Positions 28,029-39,323 of a stretch of 64,000 bases of DNA are shown here, in pieces (within the stretch, counting starts at the first letter, position 1; every line of letters begins with the position of its first letter). The notes under the pieces are model-generated. The model made no database searches and had not been told where the DNA came from. It saw only the letters and a program-made list of their open reading frames with translations. The DNA comes from Microbacterium sp. BR1 (GTDB lineage: Bacteria > Actinomycetota > Actinomycetes > Actinomycetales > Microbacteriaceae). Position numbers and translations under genes: made by a program. The stretch lies in contig NZ_NMUN01000009.1 of the NCBI RefSeq assembly GCF_002812725.1, positions 62,001 to 126,000 of the forward strand, given 5' to 3'.

Positions 28029-29579
28029 TTACTTGACGAGCGGGAAGAGGATGGTTTCGCGGATGCCGAGCCCGGTGATCGCCATCAACAGGCGGTCGAT
28101 GCCCATGCCCATGCCCCCCGAAGGCGGCATACCGTGCTCGAGCGCACGCAGGAAGTCCTCGTCGATGCGCATGGCCTCGACGTCGCCGCGCGCCGCGAGC
28201 ACGGCCTGCTCGACGAAACGCTCGCGCTGGATCACGGGGTCGACGAGCTCGGAGTATCCCGTGGCCAGCTCGAACCCACGGACATACAGGTCCCACTTCT
28301 CCACGACGCCCTCGACCGAGCGGTGGGCCCGCACGAGCGGGCTCGTGTCCACCGGGAAGTCCATGACGAAGGTCGGGCGCTCGAGGCCGCCCTTGACGAA
28401 GTGCTCCCACAACTCCTCGACGAGCTTGCCGTGCGTGACGTGCGCGGGCTCGACGACACCGGATGCCGCGGCGAGCGCCAACAGCTCGTCGACGGATGTC
28501 TCGGGGGTGATCTCGTGGCCGCTCGCCGCCGACAGCGAGTCGTACATCGAGATGCGGTCCCACTCGCCGCCCAGGTCGTACTCGGTGCCATCGGCCCAGG
28601 TCACGGTCGTCGAGCCCGAGACGGCGCGCGCGGCGTTCTGGATGAGCTCCTGCGTCAGGTCGGCGATCCCGACGTAGTCGGTGTACGACTGATACGCCTC
28701 GAGCATCGCGAACTCGGGGCTGTGCGTCGAGTCGGCGCCCTCGTTGCGGAAGTTGCGGTTGATCTCGAACACCCGGTCGAGGCCACCCACGACGGCGCGC
28801 TTGAGGAACAGCTCGGGGGCGATGCGCAGGAACAGCTCGGTGTCGAACGCGTTCGAGTGCGTGACGAACGGCCGGGCCGCGGCGCCGCCGTGCTGCACCT
28901 GCAGCATGGGAGTCTCGACCTCGAGGAAGCCGTGCCCCGAGAACGTCTCGCGCAGGCTCGCGTTGACAGCGGCACGGGCACGCACGGTCTGGCGGGCCTG
29001 ATCGCGCACGATCAGATCGAGGTAGCGAGCGCGCACGCGGCTCTCCTCGTTGAGTTCGGAGTACATGTTCGGCAGCGGCAGGATCGCCTTGGCCGCGATC
29101 TGCCACTCGTCGACCATGATCGACAGCTCGCCGCGGCGGCTCGAGATGACCTCGCCCGCGACGAAGACGTGGTCGCCGAGGTCGACGAGCTCCTTCCAGC
29201 GCTGCAGGGATTCCTCGCCCACCCCGGCGAGCGAGACCATCGCCTGAATACGGCTGCCGTCGCCGGACTGCAGGGTCGCGAAGCACAGCTTGCCGGTGTT
29301 GCGACTGAAAACGATGCGACCGGCGATCGCCGCGCGCACGCCCGTCGCGGTGTCGGCTTCGAGGTCGCCGTAGTTCTCGCGCAGCGCGGGGATCGTGTCG
29401 GTCACCGGAACGCTCACCGGATAGGCGCCACCCGAGGCATCCGTCCGCTCGTCCTGCAGGCGCTCGCGCTTGGCGAGCCGCACCGCCTTCTGCTCGAAGA
29501 CGTCTTCCTGGTCGGCCAGGCCTTCCGGAACAGAAGCGTCGGATGCTGCCACGGCAGGCGGAACGGAAGAATCGGTCAT
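28029..29579 (-). CDS. lysS: lysyl-tRNA synthetase, class II
   Basis: Charges tRNA-Lys. 516 aa. N-terminal OB-fold anticodon-binding domain, class II motif 1 region RYLDLIV, motif 2 [15 protein letters not shown], motif 3 [14 protein letters not shown] 29579 has GAGGAG about 9 nt upstream; an in-frame GTG at 29606 is too close to the -10 hexamer at 29608-29613. Last gene of the folate/pantothenate gene run, separated from panC by 87 bp. Confidence 0.96.
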   Translation of the reverse strand: MTDSSVPPAVAASDASVPEGLADQEDVFEQKAVRLAKRERLQDERTDASGGAYPVSVPVTDTIPALRENYGDLEADTATGVRAAIAGRIVFSRNTGKLCFATLQSGDGSRIQAMVSLAGVGEESLQRWKELVDLGDHVFVAGEVISSRRGELSIMVDEWQIAAKAILPLPNMYSELNEESRVRARYLDLIVRDQARQTVRARAAVNASLRETFSGHGFLEVETPMLQVQHGGAAARPFVTHSNAFDTELFLRIAPELFLKRAVVGGLDRVFEINRNFRNEGADSTHSPEFAMLEAYQSYTDYVGIADLTQELIQNAARAVSGSTTVTWADGTEYDLGGEWDRISMYDSLSAASGHEITPETSVDELLALAAASGVVEPAHVTHGKLVEELWEHFVKGGLERPTFVMDFPVDTSPLVRAHRSVEGVVEKWDLYVRGFELATGYSELVDPVIQRERFVEQAVLAARGDVEAMRIDEDFLRALEHGMPPSGGMGMGIDRLLMAITGLGIRETILFPLVK

Positions 29580-29607
29580 CTGCGGGGGCTCCTCGAAAGT
29601 CGACACA

Positions 29608-29613
29608 AGTCTA
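29608..29613 (-). promoter_or_regulatory. -10 element of lysS
   Basis: TAGACT on the minus strand, leaving about a 20-nt leader that carries GAGGAG before ATG 29579. Confidence 0.45.
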
Positions 29614-29666
29614 TCCGCGCAGATTGGCGCGTCTCGGCTGCGTGTGTGCGCAGACGAACGAGCGGA

Positions 29667-30545
29667 TCAGCGGATGTACACCTCGGCGTTGTCGATGAAC
29701 CGGTGCCCCGCGACCGTCGCCGCGATCAGAACCAGGGCCGCACCCTCGTGCCCCTCGTCGGCGGGCAGGAAGCTCTCGGGGTCGACGACGCTCAGGTACT
29801 CGAGCCGGATGCGCTCCTCGCCCATGAGGGACGACTGTGCCGCGGCGATGCAGGCGTCGACGCCGCGGTCGGCGTTGGACGCCGCCGCCTCGAGCGCGGC
29901 CACGAGCTTGCCTGCCGCTTTGAGGTCGCGCTCTTCGAGCATCCCGATACGTGTCGAGATCGGCAGGCCGTCGTCATCACGAACCGTGTCGGTCTCGAGT
30001 ACCTCGACGTCGAGGTACAGATCGCGCACCATGCGACGCACAAGGAAGATGCGCTGGGCGTCGCGTCGTCCATAGACCGTGAAGTCGGGCTGGACGAGGT
30101 TGATCAGCTTTGCCTCGACCGTCAGCAGCCCGTCGAAGTACCCCGGACGCGCCCGACCCTCGAAGCGCAGACCGAGGTCGCCCGCCGTGACCTTGGTCGT
30201 CTGCGCGCCGCCGGGCAGCAGCTCCTCGGCGCTCGGCGCGAAGACGACGTCGACCCCGAGCGATTCGAGCAGCGCGGCATCCGCGTCGGGCGTGCGCGGA
30301 TAGGCCTCGAAGGCCGCCGTGGTGGCGAAGCGCAGCGGGTTGACGAAGACCGATACCACCACGATGTCGGCGCGTTCCCGGGCCAACCGGATGAGATCGA
30401 TGTGCCCGTCGTGGAGCGCGCCGATGGTGGAGATGAGTGCGACGGTGGGCTCGGCGGAATCATCTCGCGCCGTGTCCCCCGCCGTCCGTGCTGCGCTTCT
30501 GGCGTCGGCCAGTCGGGTGCGCAGCTCGGCGATGGAGCTGATCAT
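29667..30545 (-). CDS. panC: divergent pantothenate synthetase (PanC-like)
   Basis: 292 aa, PanC fold: nucleotidyltransferase HxGH-like signature IGALHDGHIDL (His45, His48). Ordinary PanC joins pantoate and beta-alanine with ATP. Here several conserved active-site positions are changed: NPxQF reads NPLRF (Arg72), KDxQQ reads RDAQR (second Gln now Arg165), PTMGALH reads STIGALH, and SSRN reads STRI. In characterised PanC the two Gln contact pantoate. Either this lineage has an unusual PanC or the substrate differs. It follows the DUF2520 gene by 9 bp, a typical actinobacterial pairing. Confidence 0.8.
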   Translation of the reverse strand: MISSIAELRTRLADARSAARTAGDTARDDSAEPTVALISTIGALHDGHIDLIRLARERADIVVVSVFVNPLRFATTAAFEAYPRTPDADAALLESLGVDVVFAPSAEELLPGGAQTTKVTAGDLGLRFEGRARPGYFDGLLTVEAKLINLVQPDFTVYGRRDAQRIFLVRRMVRDLYLDVEVLETDTVRDDDGLPISTRIGMLEERDLKAAGKLVAALEAAASNADRGVDACIAAAQSSLMGEERIRLEYLSVVDPESFLPADEGHEGAALVLIAATVAGHRFIDNAEVYIR

Positions 30546-30554
30546 CTTTGGATG

Positions 30555-31322
30555 CTACCCCGGCGGCTCGCCCAGATCGTCGAGGCCGTCCCGGCTGACC
30601 CATCCGGCATCGCCCATGCCGGCCCGCGCGATGCCGTCCCAGTCCAGCGTCGTCTCGAGGGTGAGTGCGTGGTCCACCGTCGACCGGACGAGCGCCGAGA
30701 GGTAGCCGCCGGGGTTGTCGATGCCGATGCCGCGCAGCAGCGAGGTCGACTGCTGCACGACCGCGCGGGAGAACTCGGTCGCGGTTGCGATCGCCTCGGC
30801 GTACGCGGCGCGGTCCGCCTCCGCGACGACGACGGGCTCGCAGCCGAGCTCGACCGCGAGAGCCTGGGCGATCGGCAGCACGGCCGCGGGAGCCGTGACG
30901 GCGGCGTACCCCGCTTGCAGCTGACGCAGGTCGATGCTCGTACCCGTGAAGGTGATCGCCGGATGGACGGCGAGCGGGATGGCCCCCTGCAGAACGGCGG
31001 GACGCAGGATGTCCGTGCCGAACCGCGCGTCGGTGTGCAGAACGAGTTGGCCCGGCTGCCACGCCGATACCGCGGCGAGTCCGGCGACGAGCTCGGCGAG
31101 CTGATCGCTCGGTACCGCGAGCACGACGAGTTCGCTACGTCGCACGATCTCGGGCGGGTCCAGGTGCGGCACACCCGGCAGGATCGCCTCGACGCGGTCG
31201 GGATCGGACCCCGCGGTGATCCCCGTCAGCGCGTGCCCCGCGCCGCCGAGCGCCGCACCGATGATCGGGCCCACGCGGCCGGCGCCGATGATCCCGACAC
31301 CGAGGCGCCCCGCGCGGCTCAC
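30555..31322 (-). CDS. Rossmann-fold DUF2520 protein
   Basis: 255 aa. N-terminal NAD(P)-binding motif GIIGAGRVGPIIG, a ketopantoate-reductase/ProC-like Rossmann domain, then a helical DUF2520 C-terminus with AVHPAITFTGT and the LLRGIGIDNPG segment. Start GTG 31322 overlaps the stop of the PH-domain gene (GTGA) with GGGAGG upstream. Directly before panC; a role in coenzyme A synthesis is suggested by position only. Confidence 0.82.
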   Translation of the reverse strand: MSRAGRLGVGIIGAGRVGPIIGAALGGAGHALTGITAGSDPDRVEAILPGVPHLDPPEIVRRSELVVLAVPSDQLAELVAGLAAVSAWQPGQLVLHTDARFGTDILRPAVLQGAIPLAVHPAITFTGTSIDLRQLQAGYAAVTAPAAVLPIAQALAVELGCEPVVVAEADRAAYAEAIATATEFSRAVVQQSTSLLRGIGIDNPGGYLSALVRSTVDHALTLETTLDWDGIARAGMGDAGWVSRDGLDDLGEPPG

Positions 31323-32971
31323 GATGTCGCCTCCCGCGTCGGCTCCGGCACCTGGTCCGGCTCCGCCCACCGGTGGCTCCGGTCCGCCGTGGAGGCGGCC
31401 GAGGCCCGGGCCGTGACATCCGCGAACGCCGCGAGCGCGTCGTCACGATCGAGTGCGGCGACCGAGCCGTAGACGGGTCCGGCGACCGTGTGCGGACGCA
31501 GGGACGCGACGCGCAGGGATCGGTCGAGCGGACCCTGGTGCAGGCCCACGCTCTGCATGCGGGCGAAGGGGAAGATCGCGAGCGACCGCCAGATCTGCCC
31601 GCGTCGCAGCAGGAGCGCGTGCGGCGAGACGAGGAATCCGTTGCGTCGCCACGACAGCGGCCGGATGAACCAGGCACGGCGCGGGGTCTGCGAGAACGGG
31701 TCTTCGTCGCGGGGGCCGAGGATGCCGTGGTCGAAGAGCAGCGACCACTCCTCGTCACGGGTGCCCGGCAGAATCAGGCGCAGGACGCGTTCGACGTCCG
31801 CGCGCGTACCCACGGGCAGGACCGTCGTGAACTGGTCGGTCGCGGTGTCACCCGCGCTTCGTCCCGTCAGGCGGTTGATCTTGATCAGCCACCATCCGAA
31901 CGGGCGCCAGAAGATCGACTGCCGCACCTCGATCGCGTGCACGCGCCCCGGCGGAATGATCTCGGTCACCGTCGTGAAGAGCCCGAAGGTCACCCGCAGG
32001 CCGTGGCGTGTGGGCGCGATCGAGTACCGCAGCGACTTCAGGATCTGCGAGACCCAGTAGGCCCCGAAACCGAGCAGTGCGGGGATCAGGCCCAACAGCA
32101 CCCACGGCGAACCCCAGATGCCGCCGGCGATCGCGACGCCCGTCATGACGAGCAGAGCGACCGTGCCGCCACCGAGCACCTGCGAGGCGATCAGCCGACC
32201 GGGAGGGATGTGCACCACGCTCTCGGGCTCGCTCGCCGGCCCCTCGGCCCCCGCGATGAGTCCCGTGATGCCCTCGCTGACGGCGACGGACACGCCCCGT
32301 GCGCGGGATCCGGATGCGGCGGCCCCGGATGGAGCGACCCCGGCCGCTTCGGCGAGCTGTCGCCCTGACGCGAGACGCAGGATGTCCGCGCGCACACGCT
32401 CCGCGCTGCTGGTCGACAGGTATTCGAGCTTGACGTTCGCATCCGCACCCGCACCGACGACCTCGAGCTTCACGAGACCGACGAGGCGCGCAACCAGCGG
32501 GCGCGTGAGGTTGACGCCCTGCACACGGTCGAGTGGCGCGCGCCGCTGCGAGCGGAACAGGATGCCCTGTCTGACCTCGACGTCGTCGTCCGTGATCCGG
32601 AAGGTGTGGAAGCGCCACGACAGGTAGAACCCGCCGACGACCAGCACGAGCACGCCGAGAGCGGCGAGGGACGCCGCGAGCAGCAGTCCGTGGTCGAGGA
32701 CCCAGTCGACGGGATCACCCGAGTTCCACTCGCCGCCGTCTGGCAGCTCCGGCAGCAGCGACGGCAGGAAGATCGCCACCAGCCGGTCGCGCAGGTTTGC
32801 GATGACGATGCCGACGAGCACGACCAGGAAGATGCCGCCGCGGAAGATCGGCGACAGCGGATGCATCCGGTGCCACTCGCCGTCACTCAGGTCGCTGCGC
32901 GCCTCGAACGGTTCGTCTGGGGCCTGTGTGGGTACCCCGGGTGGCGTGGCGGTCGGCTCGGACTCGGTCAC
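31319..32971 (-). CDS. YdbT-like membrane protein with bacterial PH domains
   Basis: 550 aa. Starts at GTG 32971 overlapping the stop of the YdbS-like gene. After an acidic N-terminus there are paired membrane helices (about 45-70 and 95-120), a bPH domain (FRITDDDVEVRQGILFRSQR, PLDRVQGVNLTRPL), a second helix pair (near 245-290), and further bPH-like segments (FLVSPHALLLRRGQIWRS, ARMQSVGLHQGPLDR). The YdbS/YdbT pair is a conserved membrane unit of unknown role. Confidence 0.85.
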   Translation of the reverse strand: MTESEPTATPPGVPTQAPDEPFEARSDLSDGEWHRMHPLSPIFRGGIFLVVLVGIVIANLRDRLVAIFLPSLLPELPDGGEWNSGDPVDWVLDHGLLLAASLAALGVLVLVVGGFYLSWRFHTFRITDDDVEVRQGILFRSQRRAPLDRVQGVNLTRPLVARLVGLVKLEVVGAGADANVKLEYLSTSSAERVRADILRLASGRQLAEAAGVAPSGAAASGSRARGVSVAVSEGITGLIAGAEGPASEPESVVHIPPGRLIASQVLGGGTVALLVMTGVAIAGGIWGSPWVLLGLIPALLGFGAYWVSQILKSLRYSIAPTRHGLRVTFGLFTTVTEIIPPGRVHAIEVRQSIFWRPFGWWLIKINRLTGRSAGDTATDQFTTVLPVGTRADVERVLRLILPGTRDEEWSLLFDHGILGPRDEDPFSQTPRRAWFIRPLSWRRNGFLVSPHALLLRRGQIWRSLAIFPFARMQSVGLHQGPLDRSLRVASLRPHTVAGPVYGSVAALDRDDALAAFADVTARASAASTADRSHRWAEPDQVPEPTREATS

Positions 32972-33609
32972 AGTCCCGTCCGTCGCGACTCGGCGACCTC
33001 GACGAGCAGGTCGCGCAGGTGTTCGGCGGTCTCTTGCTCCAGTCCGGGGATCGTGACCCCCGTCGATGCGGCGGCCGTGACGAACTTCAGCTGCGCGATG
33101 CCGAACCCGCGGTCGAGGGGGCCGTGGGTGATGTCGATCAGCTGCATCCGTCCGTATGGCACGGCCACGAGCCGCTGCCACAGGATGCCGCGGCGGAAGA
33201 CGAGGTCGTCTCGGCGCAGACGGTAGCCGATCGAACGCGCCTGTCGCGGCACGACGGCGGTCGTCGCGATCAGGATCGCCAGGATGATCCCGCCCGGGAT
33301 GTAGGCCCACGTCTGGCGGAAGAACAGGGCGACGAACAGCATGACCGCCGCGACGAGCACGATCATCACCCCGCTCGAGATCAGCTGAACCCACACGTAC
33401 TGGGGCGAGATCTGATGCCAGTCGCCCGCGTCGAGTTCGAGACGGGACGGCGAACGCGGCTCGACCAGCGCGGTGAAGGTGCCACGATCGAGCGAGTCGT
33501 CGAGCGGGTCGGTGGGCGAGTCGTCGATCGGGCGCCCGGGAGTCGACACGTCCACGACCTCACCAGGGGTGGGCGTCGCCTCCGGCGGCGGGCTCGGGGG
33601 GTTCGTCAT
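32968..33609 (-). CDS. YdbS-like PH-domain membrane protein
   Basis: 213 aa. Pro-rich cytoplasmic N-terminus, two membrane helices (about 78-100 and 103-122), then one bPH domain (YRLRRDDLVFRRGILWQR, YGRMQLIDITHGPLDR). ATG 33609 has GGAAGGA upstream and lies inside the DUF3180 gene (50-nt overlap). The later GTG codons at the N-terminus would avoid the overlap but lack a site. Confidence 0.83.
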   Translation of the reverse strand: MTNPPSPPPEATPTPGEVVDVSTPGRPIDDSPTDPLDDSLDRGTFTALVEPRSPSRLELDAGDWHQISPQYVWVQLISSGVMIVLVAAVMLFVALFFRQTWAYIPGGIILAILIATTAVVPRQARSIGYRLRRDDLVFRRGILWQRLVAVPYGRMQLIDITHGPLDRGFGIAQLKFVTAAASTGVTIPGLEQETAEHLRDLLVEVAESRRTGL

Positions 33610-34102
33610 CGTCGTCCTTCCGGATGATGCACATGTTCTCGGCGACGAGTGCCGCGACGACGAGGATCGCCCCCGCGACGGCGGTAGCGATGACCGCCGT
33701 GATCGAGCCTAACGGCGGCGGCACGGGACGGGACAGCAGGTACGCGGCCAAGCCCACGCCGACCCCACCGATCGCCGCCCCCACGATGCTCGACGCCTTC
33801 GCCAGAATCGCGATGCGCAAAGCCCGGAACGGGTTGACGGGCATTCCCGATGCCGACCGTGATGCCGATGGCGATCCCGTCGGCATCACGCCGCGCTGCC
33901 GACGAGGGCCCCGGATCGCTCGGCGAATCGGCAGCGCCAGGACGACCACGATCGCGCCGAGCAGCAACAGCATGATCGGCAACGAGATGAACGGCGTGAA
34001 GGTCGGTCGCCCGGAGACGGTCAGCAGGTGATCGAGCAGGAAGCCCGCGAGGGCGCCGAGTACGGCGGCCGAGAGCAGAACGAGCGGACTCGTGCGCTTC
34101 AC
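33560..34102 (-). CDS. DUF3180 membrane protein
   Basis: 180 aa with four helices in two pairs (about 7-25, 38-60 and 105-125, 135-158) and a basic loop between the pairs. Matches the DUF3180 pattern that follows folK across Microbacteriaceae. GTG start at 34102 overlaps the folK stop (GTGA). Confidence 0.82.
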   Translation of the reverse strand: MKRTSPLVLLSAAVLGALAGFLLDHLLTVSGRPTFTPFISLPIMLLLLGAIVVVLALPIRRAIRGPRRQRGVMPTGSPSASRSASGMPVNPFRALRIAILAKASSIVGAAIGGVGVGLAAYLLSRPVPPPLGSITAVIATAVAGAILVVAALVAENMCIIRKDDDDEPPEPAAGGDAHPW

Positions 34103-34671
34103 GCGCGCTCCCCGTCCGAGGCATCCGGCTGATCCTGCGCCGCCCGTGGGCGCAGCCGATCGACGAGATCCCGCACCGCGCCGTGACCGACGAGCACGGC
34201 ATCGGGGTCGGCCTCGAGCCAGGGCTCGAGCACGAAGTCGCGCTCGGCGGCGCGCGGGTGCGGCAGCGTGAGGTTCGGATCGTCCGACCGCACGTCCCCG
34301 TACGCGATCAGATCGAGGTCGAGCGTGCGGTCGCCCCAGCGCTCGTGACGCTGACGCCCGTGCTCGGTCTCGATGCGATGCAGCATCGCCAGCAGAACGC
34401 TCGGGGCCAGCCGCGTCGAGACGAGGGCCACGGCGTTCAGGTACGCGGGTGCCGAGGCATCCGGACCATCCGGTCGCAGCGCGATCGTCTCGCGCGTCGG
34501 CGAGATCCGCACGTGATCGACCAGGGGCAGGCGGGCGATCTCGCGCACCGCGTCCTCGAGCGTCGCCCCGCGGTCGCCGAGGTTGCTGCCGAGAGCGACG
34601 ACCGCGACGGTCGTCTCGTGGTCGGGCTTCGCCTCGCGGGGCGGCAGTTCTTCGGCCAGTCGACGGCTCAT
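34099..34671 (-). CDS. folK: 2-amino-4-hydroxy-6-hydroxymethyldihydropteridine diphosphokinase
   Basis: Adds pyrophosphate to the pterin before DHPS. 190 aa. VALGSNLGDR at the start of the fold, RWGDRTLDLDLIAYGD (metal and ATP site) and LPHPRAAERDFVLEP are all intact. Start ATG 34671 overlaps the folB stop. An N-terminal extension of about 22 residues precedes the fold. Confidence 0.94.
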   Translation of the reverse strand: MSRRLAEELPPREAKPDHETTVAVVALGSNLGDRGATLEDAVREIARLPLVDHVRISPTRETIALRPDGPDASAPAYLNAVALVSTRLAPSVLLAMLHRIETEHGRQRHERWGDRTLDLDLIAYGDVRSDDPNLTLPHPRAAERDFVLEPWLEADPDAVLVGHGAVRDLVDRLRPRAAQDQPDASDGERA

Positions 34672-35057
34672 GGGGTGCTCCGGGGGAAGTCGATCGCGGC
34701 TCGTTCGATGGTCACCGAGACGTCCGAGAACTCGGCTTCGATCGGCGCACTCGGCTTGTGGACGGTCACGCGAACCGACGCGAGACGGCGGTCGGCGAGT
34801 ACCGCGACGGCGATGCGCTCGGCGAGCGTCTCGATCAGGTTGACCGGCTCGCCCGCGACGATCGCGACGATCGTGTCGGCGACCTCGCCGTAGTGCACGG
34901 TGTCGCGCACATCGTCCGTGCGGGCCGCTTCTGTCGTGCGCAGCTTCAGCACCACGTCGATCACGAAGTGCTGGCCCCGCTCGCGCTCGAAGTCGAACAC
35001 CCCGTGCCGACCGAACACGCGCAGGCCGGTCAGCGTGATCTCGTCTAGGCCGTCCAC
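34668..35057 (-). CDS. folB: dihydroneopterin aldolase
   Basis: 129 aa. ITLTGLRVFGRHGVFDFER start, then HYGEVADTI and NLIETLAERIA, with the catalytic Lys in VTVHKPSAPI. Start GTG 35057 overlaps the folP 3' end by 13 nt with GGGGGC upstream. Its stop overlaps the folK start. Confidence 0.93.
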   Translation of the reverse strand: MDGLDEITLTGLRVFGRHGVFDFERERGQHFVIDVVLKLRTTEAARTDDVRDTVHYGEVADTIVAIVAGEPVNLIETLAERIAVAVLADRRLASVRVTVHKPSAPIEAEFSDVSVTIERAAIDFPRSTP

Positions 35058-35899
35058 GATGCCCCCGTTCGCCAGGCCGCCGAGATCGCCAGGGCATCGC
35101 GCGTCGCCGCGACGTCGTGTACACGCACACCCCACGCACCCGCCCGCTCGGCCAGCACGCTCGTCACGGCCGTCGCGGCGTCGCGGCGGGCGACGGACGG
35201 AACCTCTGCGGATGCGGATGCGGATGCGTCGCTCAGCGCCGCTGTCAGGAACCGCTTGCGCGAGGTTCCGACGAGGACGCGCGGCCCGAGCGCGACGAGA
35301 TGCTCCAGGCCGGCGAGCATCGCCCAGTTCTGTTCCGCGGTCTTCCCGAAGCCGATGCCCGGGTCGAGCACCACCCGGGATGGATCCATTCCCGCTCGCG
35401 CAGCCTCGCGCAGACGCTCCGCCAACTCGACCGTGACGTCGCGCGCGACATCGGCGTACGCGGCGCGGGCGTACATGTCGGACGACGGACCGCGCCAATG
35501 ACCCAGCACGAAATCCGCGGATGTCGCGGCCACGGCGGCGAGCATGTCGGCGTCGGCGAGGCCCCCCGAAACGTCGTTCACGATCCGCGCGCCCGCGTCG
35601 ACCGCGGCGACGGCCGTCTCGGCGTTCATCGTGTCGATGCTGACGACGATGCCGCGCTCGGCGAGCGCCGCGACGACCGGCAGAACCCGCCGAGTCTCTT
35701 CCGCGGTCGGCACGCGCTCGGCACCGGGCCGGGTGGACTCGCCCCCGACATCGATCACACCCGCACCGTCGCCGACGAGCTCGAGGGCGTGCGAGATCGC
35801 GCGCTCGGGGTTCAGGTACCGGCCGCCATCGCTGAACGAGTCGGGCGTCGTGTTCACGATCCCCATGATCACGGTTCCCACGGTGTTCGCGGGGCTCAC
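35045..35899 (-). CDS. folP: dihydropteroate synthase
   Basis: Condenses the pterin diphosphate with p-aminobenzoate. 284 aa. GIVNTTPDSFSDGG, DVGGESTRPGA and DPGIGFGKTAEQN motifs intact; the sulfonamide-site region VGTSRKRFL is normal. GTG 35899 overlaps the folE stop. A Ser/Ala repeat (SDASASASAE) is an insertion in the loop after RKRFL. Confidence 0.95.
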   Translation of the reverse strand: MSPANTVGTVIMGIVNTTPDSFSDGGRYLNPERAISHALELVGDGAGVIDVGGESTRPGAERVPTAEETRRVLPVVAALAERGIVVSIDTMNAETAVAAVDAGARIVNDVSGGLADADMLAAVAATSADFVLGHWRGPSSDMYARAAYADVARDVTVELAERLREAARAGMDPSRVVLDPGIGFGKTAEQNWAMLAGLEHLVALGPRVLVGTSRKRFLTAALSDASASASAEVPSVARRDAATAVTSVLAERAGAWGVRVHDVAATRDALAISAAWRTGASWTA

Positions 35900-36486
35900 G
35901 AGCGAACGCCGCCGATCAGGGCGATCAGCTCGGCGCGAGCCGCGGGCTCGGCGAGCTCGCCGCGGGCCGCGACGGTGACGGTCGAGGCATCCGGCTGGCG
36001 ACCGCCACGCATGTTGACGCATCCGTGACGTGCGTCGAGCACCACGAGCACGCCGCGGGCGTCGAGTTCGTGCTGGATCGTGTCCGCGATCTGCTCACCG
36101 AGTCGCTCCTGCACCTGGGGGCGCGACGCGAGGATGTCGACGACGCGCGGCAGGGCGCCGAGCCCCACGACTGTGTCGCCCGGCAGATAGGCGACGTGTG
36201 CCACACCACGGAACAGAAGCAGGTGGTGCTCACACACCGACCGGAAGGCGATGTCGCGCAGCAGCACCGCTCCCGACGCGACCGTCTCGGGCTCGGGTCC
36301 GCGCGCGACGGAAATGGGCTTGCCCAGCGGCTCCGCCGGGTCCTGATCGAGGCCCGCGAAGAACTCGGCGTACGCCTCGGCGACCCGCTGCGGGGTGCGC
36401 TTCAGGCCCGGACGGTCGGGGTCCTCGCCGATGGCGACCAAGATCTCACGAACAAGCGCCTCGACGCGCTGTGTGTCGACGGCCAT
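35896..36486 (-). CDS. folE: GTP cyclohydrolase I
   Basis: First step of folate synthesis. 196 aa. Zinc ligands lie in RSVCEHHLL and in HGCVNMRG; the GTP-site Glu-Gln region IADTIQHEL is present. It begins 3 nt after the ftsH stop, so it is in the ftsH operon. Confidence 0.96.
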   Translation of the reverse strand: MAVDTQRVEALVREILVAIGEDPDRPGLKRTPQRVAEAYAEFFAGLDQDPAEPLGKPISVARGPEPETVASGAVLLRDIAFRSVCEHHLLLFRGVAHVAYLPGDTVVGLGALPRVVDILASRPQVQERLGEQIADTIQHELDARGVLVVLDARHGCVNMRGGRQPDASTVTVAARGELAEPAARAELIALIGGVRS

Positions 36487-36489
36487 GGG

Positions 36490-38496
<2,007 letters not shown>

Positions 38497-38624
38497 GGTG
38501 GCGGGGCGAGCCCGGAGCCTTTCGTCGACGTGCCGCACCAGGGCGGTTCAGACAGGGTATCGCTCCCGCGCTTTGCACCGGCTGTGCATTCGCCCACGGC
38601 GTACATCCCCCGCCCGGCCCTTGA

Positions 38625-38696
38625 TGTCCCACTTTCTGCCGGTTTGGCGACCCCTTACCGGTCGAAAGTGGGACACACGCGCCCAAGAGTGGGACA
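38625..38696. repeat. intergenic inverted repeat TGTCCCACTTTC with extra half copy
   Basis: TGTCCCACTTTC (38625-38636) and GAAAGTGGGACA (38664-38675) pair; inner CCGGT/ACCGG extends the structure. A third GAGTGGGACA copy follows at 38687-38696. The 214-bp gap between hpt and ftsH contains nothing else. It looks like a REP-type element. Confidence 0.6.
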
Positions 38697-38710
38697 TGGC
38701 GATCAGGAGA

Positions 38711-39262
38711 TCAGGAGTAGACGTGCGGCGCGAGCACCGCGACGTCGCGGAGGTTCCGGTACCGCTCGGCGTAGTCGAGGCCATAACCGACGACGAACTC
38801 GCTCGGGATGTCGAACCCGACGTACTTCACGTCGACGTGCACCTTGACCGACTTGGGCTTGCGCAGCAGCGCGAGAACCTCGACCGATGCGGCACCGCGG
38901 ACGAGGAAGTTCTCGAGCAGCCAGCTCAGGGTCAGGCCCGAGTCGATGATGTCCTCGACGATCAACACGTGCTTGTCGTGCAGGTCGGTGTCGAGGTCCT
39001 TGCGGATCTGCACCACGCCGCTCGACTTGGTTCCGGCGCCATAGGACGAGACGGCCATCCAGTCCATCGGCACGAGCATCGGCAGCGCGCGGGCGAAGTC
39101 GGCCATGACCATGACCGCGCCTTTCAGCACTCCGACCAGCACCAGGTCCTTGCCCTCGTAGTCGCGGGCGACCCGGGTGGCGAGCTCCTGGAGCTTGGCG
39201 AGGATCTGCTCCTCGGTCACCAGGACTTCGGACAGGTCGTCGGCAAGATCGGCAGCGCGCAT
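38711..39262 (-). CDS. hpt: hypoxanthine phosphoribosyltransferase
   Basis: Purine salvage enzyme of 183 aa. PRPP-binding loop VLIVEDIIDSGLTL is intact, with VGVLKGAVMVMADFAR and SSYGAGTKSSG upstream. Leaderless ATG 39262. Same strand and close to tilS (61 bp), a widely conserved pair. Confidence 0.95.
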   Translation of the reverse strand: MRAADLADDLSEVLVTEEQILAKLQELATRVARDYEGKDLVLVGVLKGAVMVMADFARALPMLVPMDWMAVSSYGAGTKSSGVVQIRKDLDTDLHDKHVLIVEDIIDSGLTLSWLLENFLVRGAASVEVLALLRKPKSVKVHVDVKYVGFDIPSEFVVGYGLDYAERYRNLRDVAVLAPHVYS

Positions 39263-39269
39263 GCGGTCG

Positions 39270-39275
39270 AGTCTA
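39270..39275 (-). promoter_or_regulatory. -10 element of leaderless hpt
   Basis: TAGACT on the minus strand, 7 nt before ATG 39262. Confidence 0.5.
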
Positions 39276-39323
39276 GGCTCTGGGGCCGGTCGGCCCGAGG
39301 GCCCACCGCATCCGTCGGTCGCC

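Noticed and set aside
27687-31472. 1261-residue open frame antisense to lysS, panC and DUF2520
   Set aside because: Antisense shadow with biased composition and no recognisable motif.
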